Source: Amycolatopsis australiensis
GTDB lineage: Bacteria > Actinomycetota > Actinomycetes > Mycobacteriales > Pseudonocardiaceae
Length of the DNA: 64,000 nucleotides
Direction of reading: 5' to 3'
NCBI RefSeq assembly: GCF_900119165.1
Contig: NZ_FPJG01000006.1
Location: 6,696,001 to 6,760,000 of the forward strand
Position numbers and translations under genes: made by a program. This document shows positions 60,249 through 64,000 of this stretch, in pieces (the stretch's first letter is position 1; every line of letters starts with the position of its first letter). The notes under the pieces were generated by a model. The model did not search any database, was not told the DNA's origin, and worked only from the letters and a program-made list of their open reading frames with translations.

Positions 60249-61141
60249 GCCGTCCGCCTGCTCTTCGCCCGCTCGCCCAGCGCCCGCAGGACGGCTTCGT
60301 CGTAGTCCATCGGCTCGAAGCCGGCGATCTCGCGGATCGAGTCGTCGCGCACGACGACCTCGTTCGCCATCGAATCGATCAGCGCCCGCCCGGTCGGCAC
60401 GTCGATGTCGGTGACCAGGGAAAGCCAGTACGACGACAGCCGCGGCGAAAGCAGCGGCACCGGCACGATCACCAGCGGCCTGCCTTCGATCGCCGCCAGC
60501 CGCTGCAGCATGTCCCGGTAGGCCAGCACCTCCGGGCCGCCGATCTCGAACGTCCGCCCCTCGGCGGCCGGGTGGTCGAGCACGGCCACGAGGTAGCGGA
60601 CGACGTCGGCGACCGCGATCGGCTGCGTGCGCGTGCCGACCCAGCGCGGGGTGACCATGGCCGGGAGGTGCTCGACCAGCTGGCGGGTCAGCTCCCACGA
60701 CGTCCCGCCGTGCCCGACGACGATCCCGGCGCGCAGCACGGTCACCGGCACGCCGGTCTCCGCGAGCAGCCGTTCGACCTCGCGGCGGCTGGCCAGGTGC
60801 TCCGACAACGCGTCACCGTCGTCGCCGAGGCCGCCCAGGTAGACGATCCGGCGCAGGCGCGCGTCCGCCGCCGCCCGGGCGAACGCGCGGGCCGCGTCGG
60901 CGTCGCGGCGCTTGAAGTCCGCGCTGTCCAGCGAATGCACCAGGTAGTAGGCGGCTTCGGCGTTCTCGAGCGCCTCACGCAGGGAGTGCGCGTCGGCGAC
61001 GTCACCGCGGACGGCTTTCCCGGCCCCGGCGTATTTCGCGGGATGGCGGGTCATGGCGAGAACGTCGTGGCCGGCCGCTTCCAGCGCGCGGCACAACCGG
61101 CTGCCGACGAACCCCGAAGCCCCGGCCACCAGCACGCGCAT
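60245..61141 (-). CDS. NAD(P)H-binding SDR-type oxidoreductase
   Basis: 298 residues. Glycine motif VLVAGASGFVGSRLCRALE, then RLRRIVYLGGLGDDG and AYYLVHSLD, of the atypical SDR (NmrA/YbjT-like) group. It lacks the catalytic Tyr-x-x-x-Lys of classical SDRs. It may be a redox sensor or epimerase-like enzyme. Coupled to the CPBP gene by overlap. Confidence 0.85.
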   Translation of the reverse strand: MRVLVAGASGFVGSRLCRALEAAGHDVLAMTRHPAKYAGAGKAVRGDVADAHSLREALENAEAAYYLVHSLDSADFKRRDADAARAFARAAADARLRRIVYLGGLGDDGDALSEHLASRREVERLLAETGVPVTVLRAGIVVGHGGTSWELTRQLVEHLPAMVTPRWVGTRTQPIAVADVVRYLVAVLDHPAAEGRTFEIGGPEVLAYRDMLQRLAAIEGRPLVIVPVPLLSPRLSSYWLSLVTDIDVPTGRALIDSMANEVVVRDDSIREIAGFEPMDYDEAVLRALGERAKSRRTA

Positions 61142-61151
61142 ACCGGCGACG

Positions 61152-62075
61152 TTAGCCGGGGCTCCGCCGGTCCGCAGAACGTCCGTTCCCGGCGAAGCAG
61201 ACCGCGGCGACCACGCCCGCGCACCCCACCAGCTGCAGCGCGCTCGGCGTCTCCCCGAGCAGCACGATGCCCAGCAGCACCGCGCCGACCGGCTGCAGCA
61301 GCATCAGCGTGGCGCCGGCGGTGGCGGACATCCGGGGCAGCGCGGCGGAGATGAGCGTCCAGCCGGCCAGCTGGCCGACGAGCGCGAGCGCGGCCAGCCA
61401 CCCGAACGTGCGCGGGTCCGGCGTGAAGTCGAGCGTGCCGGTCGGCACCCCGAGGGCGACGGCGACCACGCCGGCCGACAGCGTCGCCAGCACGAGGGAC
61501 TGCGCCTGCGAGCCCGCGCCGCCGCTCAGCCGGATCAGGAAGAGGTAGCCGGCGTACCCGGCGCCGGCCAGCATGGCCGCGACGGCGCCGGTGACCGGGT
61601 CGGGCCCGAAGGAGCCGGTGCCGGCGAACCCGCCGGCCAGCACGACCCCGCCGAGCAGGACGGGCACGGCCAGCAGGAACCGCTTCGCCGGCCGTTCCCG
61701 CAGGAACGCGAAGGCGAGCAGCGGCACGATGATCACCTGCACGGCGAGCAGGACGGTCGCGACGCCGGCGCCGACCCGCGGGATCGCCTCGCCCCACAGC
61801 ACGAAGTCCAGCCCGAGACCGACCCCGGCCAGCAGCGGCAGCAGCACGCGCCGCGGCCCCGGGCTCCGCCGTTCCCGCGCGGCGAGCAGGAGCAGCACCG
61901 GCAGGGCCAGCAGGCACCGCCAGAACGCGCTCGTGCTGCCGCTGGCGTGCGAGACCTTGATGAAGACCGACGACAGCGAGATGCAGAAGCTGCCGAGCGC
62001 GGCGAGCAGCCGTGGGTCGAAGCGTTCGGTGAACGCCATGGCGGTCTTGGCGGGGTGGGACGCGGTCGTGGTCAC
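61152..62075 (-). CDS. EamA/DMT-family transporter
   Basis: 307 residues from GTG 62075, or 295 from ATG 62039; the start is uncertain. Ten hydrophobic helices in two EamA repeats (SFCISLSSVFIKVSHASG, LSGGAGSQAQSLVLATL). RhaT/YdcZ-like exporter of metabolites or drugs. It is divergent from a LysR gene, 73 bp away, which likely controls it. Confidence 0.88.
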   Translation of the reverse strand: MTTTASHPAKTAMAFTERFDPRLLAALGSFCISLSSVFIKVSHASGSTSAFWRCLLALPVLLLLAARERRSPGPRRVLLPLLAGVGLGLDFVLWGEAIPRVGAGVATVLLAVQVIIVPLLAFAFLRERPAKRFLLAVPVLLGGVVLAGGFAGTGSFGPDPVTGAVAAMLAGAGYAGYLFLIRLSGGAGSQAQSLVLATLSAGVVAVALGVPTGTLDFTPDPRTFGWLAALALVGQLAGWTLISAALPRMSATAGATLMLLQPVGAVLLGIVLLGETPSALQLVGCAGVVAAVCFAGNGRSADRRSPG

Positions 62076-62148
62076 CTCTCCAGCGTGCGGGCCGCGACTG
62101 TCAAGGACAAGCGAATGTTTCTGCGCGAAATTCGGTAGCATTACTACT

Positions 62149-63072
62149 GTGTTCGGCCTCGACCGGCTGCGTGCGCTGCACGCCGTCGCCACCCAGGGCT
62201 CGGTCGCCGCGGCGGCCACGTCCCTGCACGTCACGCCGTCCGGGGTGTCCCAGCAGCTGGCGAAGCTGGAGCGGGAAGCCGGGCAGCGGCTGCTCGAACC
62301 GCGCGGCCGCGGCGTCCGGCTGACCAAGGCGGGCCAGGTGCTGGCCGGGCACGCCGAGCGGATCCTGGCGCAGGTCGCCGAGGCCAAGGCGGACCTGGAG
62401 CTGCTGCGCGAGGACGTCATCGGGCCGCTGCGGATCGGCGCGATCCCGACGACCGTGCACGCGCTGCTGCCGCCGGCGCTGGCCACCCTCGCCGACCGGC
62501 ACCCGCGGCTGGAGGTGACCCTGCACGAAGGCGAGGCGGAGCAGACGATGCCCCGCGTGCTGGCCGGCGACCTCGACGTCGCGGTGCTGGAGAGCTGGGC
62601 GGACCGGCCGACGGTCATCCCGCCGTCGACGACGCGGATCGCGCTGTTCTCCGACGTCGCCGACCTCGCTTTGCCCGCCGGACACCGGCTGGCGCACCGC
62701 AAGACCGCCGACCTGTCCGAAGTGGACGATCTGCCGTGGATCGGCTGGAGCCTGGGTTCCGGCTGCTACGAATGGCTGCTGCAGGTGCTGCGCAAGCAGC
62801 GGCTGGAGCCCCGGATCAGCTGCACGGTCGGCAGCTACCCGACGCAGCTGGCGCTGGTGGCGGGCAACGCCGGCGCGGCGCTGGTGCCCCGGCTGGCCCG
62901 GGAGCGGCTGCCGGACGGCGTGCGCATCCTGACGACACGCCCCGCCCTCACGCGCACCATCTACGCGATCTGCCGGGCAGGCGAAGAGGACCACGGGGCC
63001 GTGCGGGCGTGCCTGGACGCGCTCAAGGCCGCCTCGGCGAGTTACGAGACCGCCGCCCGGCCGGTCGGCTGA
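62149..63072 (+). CDS. LysR-family regulator
   Basis: 307 residues from GTG 62149, with almost no leader after the AT-rich promoter region. HTH: LRALHAVATQGSVAAAATSL, VTPSGVSQQLAKLEREA. A LysR substrate domain (IGAIPTTVHALLPPALATL) follows. It is divergent from the EamA transporter gene, which it probably activates. Its 3' end overlaps the next, convergent LysR gene by 50 nt. Confidence 0.9.
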   Translation: MFGLDRLRALHAVATQGSVAAAATSLHVTPSGVSQQLAKLEREAGQRLLEPRGRGVRLTKAGQVLAGHAERILAQVAEAKADLELLREDVIGPLRIGAIPTTVHALLPPALATLADRHPRLEVTLHEGEAEQTMPRVLAGDLDVAVLESWADRPTVIPPSTTRIALFSDVADLALPAGHRLAHRKTADLSEVDDLPWIGWSLGSGCYEWLLQVLRKQRLEPRISCTVGSYPTQLALVAGNAGAALVPRLARERLPDGVRILTTRPALTRTIYAICRAGEEDHGAVRACLDALKAASASYETAARPVG

Positions 63073-63946
63073 GCCGGTCGGCCATCTCCGTCACGAGCTT
63101 GCCCGGACGGCGGTGGTGGACCAGGAAGATGTCCCGCGCCGGCCGCGCGTCGGCGGCGTCGCGCACCTCGATCCGCGTCGGCCCAGCCCGCCCGAGCACG
63201 CTTTCCGGCACGTACGCGACGCCGAGGCCGGCCTCGACCAGCGCGAGGATGACCTGGTAGTCGCGGGTTTCGTAGGCGACGGTCAGCCGGATTCCGGCGG
63301 CGGCGGCGAGCTCCTCGAGGCAGACGCGGTTGGGCACGCCCGGGCTGCCGGAGATCCAGTCCTCGCCGGCGAGGGCCCGCAGCGTGAGCCGGCGGAGGCG
63401 CGCCAGGGGGTGGCCGGCCGGCAGGACCAGCCGGAACCGCTCCGAGCACAGCAGCGACCGCTCGAGCCCACGCGGGTCGGGCAGCGGCGTGCCGGGATAC
63501 CGGTGGGTGATCAGCAGGTCGAGGTCGCGGGAGCGGACCAGGCCGTAGCCGTCGGGCGGTTCCAGGTCCAGCAGCCGCAGCGCGACCGCGGGGTGGTCGC
63601 GGCGGAACCCGGCGAGGGCGGCGGGCACGAGCGTCATGCCCGCGCTCGCGAACGTCCCGACGGTGAGCTGGGCGGGCTCCTCGGCCAGCAAGGCGCGGAC
63701 CGTCCGCTCGGCCGTGCGCAGCTCTCCGACGATGGTCTCGGCGTGGCTGAGCAGCGCCTCGCCGACCGGTGTGAGCGTGACCCCGCGCGGGTTGCGGTGC
63801 AGCACGGGCGCGCCGACGTCGCGTTCGAGCTTCGCCACCTGCTGCGAGACGGCGGACGGCGTGAAGGACAGCCGCTGGGCCGCCCCGGCGATCGACCCGG
63901 CGTGCGCCACTTCGGCGAGCAGGGCCAGGCGGTGGGCGTCGAGCAC
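63023..63946 (-). CDS. LysR-family regulator
   Basis: 307 residues. HTH: LALLAEVAHAGSIAGAAQRL, FTPSAVSQQVAKLERDV. The LysR effector domain (VGTFASAGMTLVPAALAGF) follows. It is convergent with the preceding LysR gene, with which it shares about a 50-nt overlap. Its target probably lies beyond the right edge. Confidence 0.9.
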   Translation of the reverse strand: MLDAHRLALLAEVAHAGSIAGAAQRLSFTPSAVSQQVAKLERDVGAPVLHRNPRGVTLTPVGEALLSHAETIVGELRTAERTVRALLAEEPAQLTVGTFASAGMTLVPAALAGFRRDHPAVALRLLDLEPPDGYGLVRSRDLDLLITHRYPGTPLPDPRGLERSLLCSERFRLVLPAGHPLARLRRLTLRALAGEDWISGSPGVPNRVCLEELAAAAGIRLTVAYETRDYQVILALVEAGLGVAYVPESVLGRAGPTRIEVRDAADARPARDIFLVHHRRPGKLVTEMADRLSRPAGRRSRNSPRRP

Positions 63947-64000
63947 GTGGACCTCCAGCCGTAAGCGTTGCTAATGCCAGCATAGGAGACGTCGCTGGTG

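Noticed and set aside
1..64000. CRISPR array, rRNA genes, complete prophage
   Set aside because: No regularly spaced repeats, rRNA-like sequence or phage structural genes were seen.

Overview
The window is very GC-rich, gene-dense actinobacterial DNA. GTG starts are frequent and there are many 4-nt start/stop overlaps (ATGA or GTGA). The gene families fit Pseudonocardiaceae, most plausibly Amycolatopsis: WhiB, DUF2637 and DUF5753 proteins, a DUF6480 membrane protein, an F420-type Ddn oxidoreductase, and many LysR, TetR and MarR regulators. The genus is an inference from family content only.

Left third (1..22800) is an accessory region ending at a tRNA-Leu(GAG) gene. Positions 1..8953 hold a minus-strand operon of four tightly overlapping genes. 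They encode a NERD-nuclease/SF1-helicase fusion, a DrmA-like SF2 helicase, a DrmB-like DUF1998 protein, and a large protein cut by the window edge. That last protein joins a UvrD-like domain with lost ATPase motifs, a complete sigma-70 factor, and a GHKL-like C-terminus. It resembles the core of the DISARM phage-defence system, but no methyltransferase or PLD gene is visible in the window. A divergent HNH-nuclease gene follows at 9639..10916. Next come a small regulatory cassette (two Cys-rich mini-proteins, a frameshifted winged-helix gene, an XRE-DUF5753 regulator) and two convergent XRE/Nudix-like paralogues flanking a cupin.

From about 16638 to 22718 lies an integrative, AICE-like element: XRE repressor, Xis-like HTH, WhiB-like protein, a membrane protein, a DUF2637 protein, an FtsK/TraB translocase, a mini-gene, and a serine recombinase broken by two frameshifts. 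Its last frame runs antisense into the tRNA-Leu gene, the likely insertion site. No replication initiator is visible, and the far (left) end of the element was not located.

The right two thirds (22801..64000) look like ordinary chromosome made of small metabolic and regulatory units. They include a membrane-anchored CBM2 protein and a LysR-controlled benzoylformate decarboxylase/aldehyde dehydrogenase/aromatic-acid transporter operon. Others are an Hsp20 gene with its divergent regulator, an amidase, a MerR regulator, an ArsR/CDF metal-efflux pair, a leucine-rich-repeat protein, and an MFS/DeoR pair. There is also a sugar dehydrogenase/isomerase pair, a DUF574 methyltransferase and a GntR-ABC transporter operon. 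Further right are a cyclase/TPP-enzyme pair, an Lrp regulator facing a fused indolepyruvate ferredoxin oxidoreductase, and a GlxA regulator. The end holds an azoreductase/MarR pair, a SecDF-like lipoprotein, a GH76 enzyme, a CPBP protease, an EamA transporter and two LysR regulators. Several divergent gene pairs carry clear inverted repeats that are probable operators.
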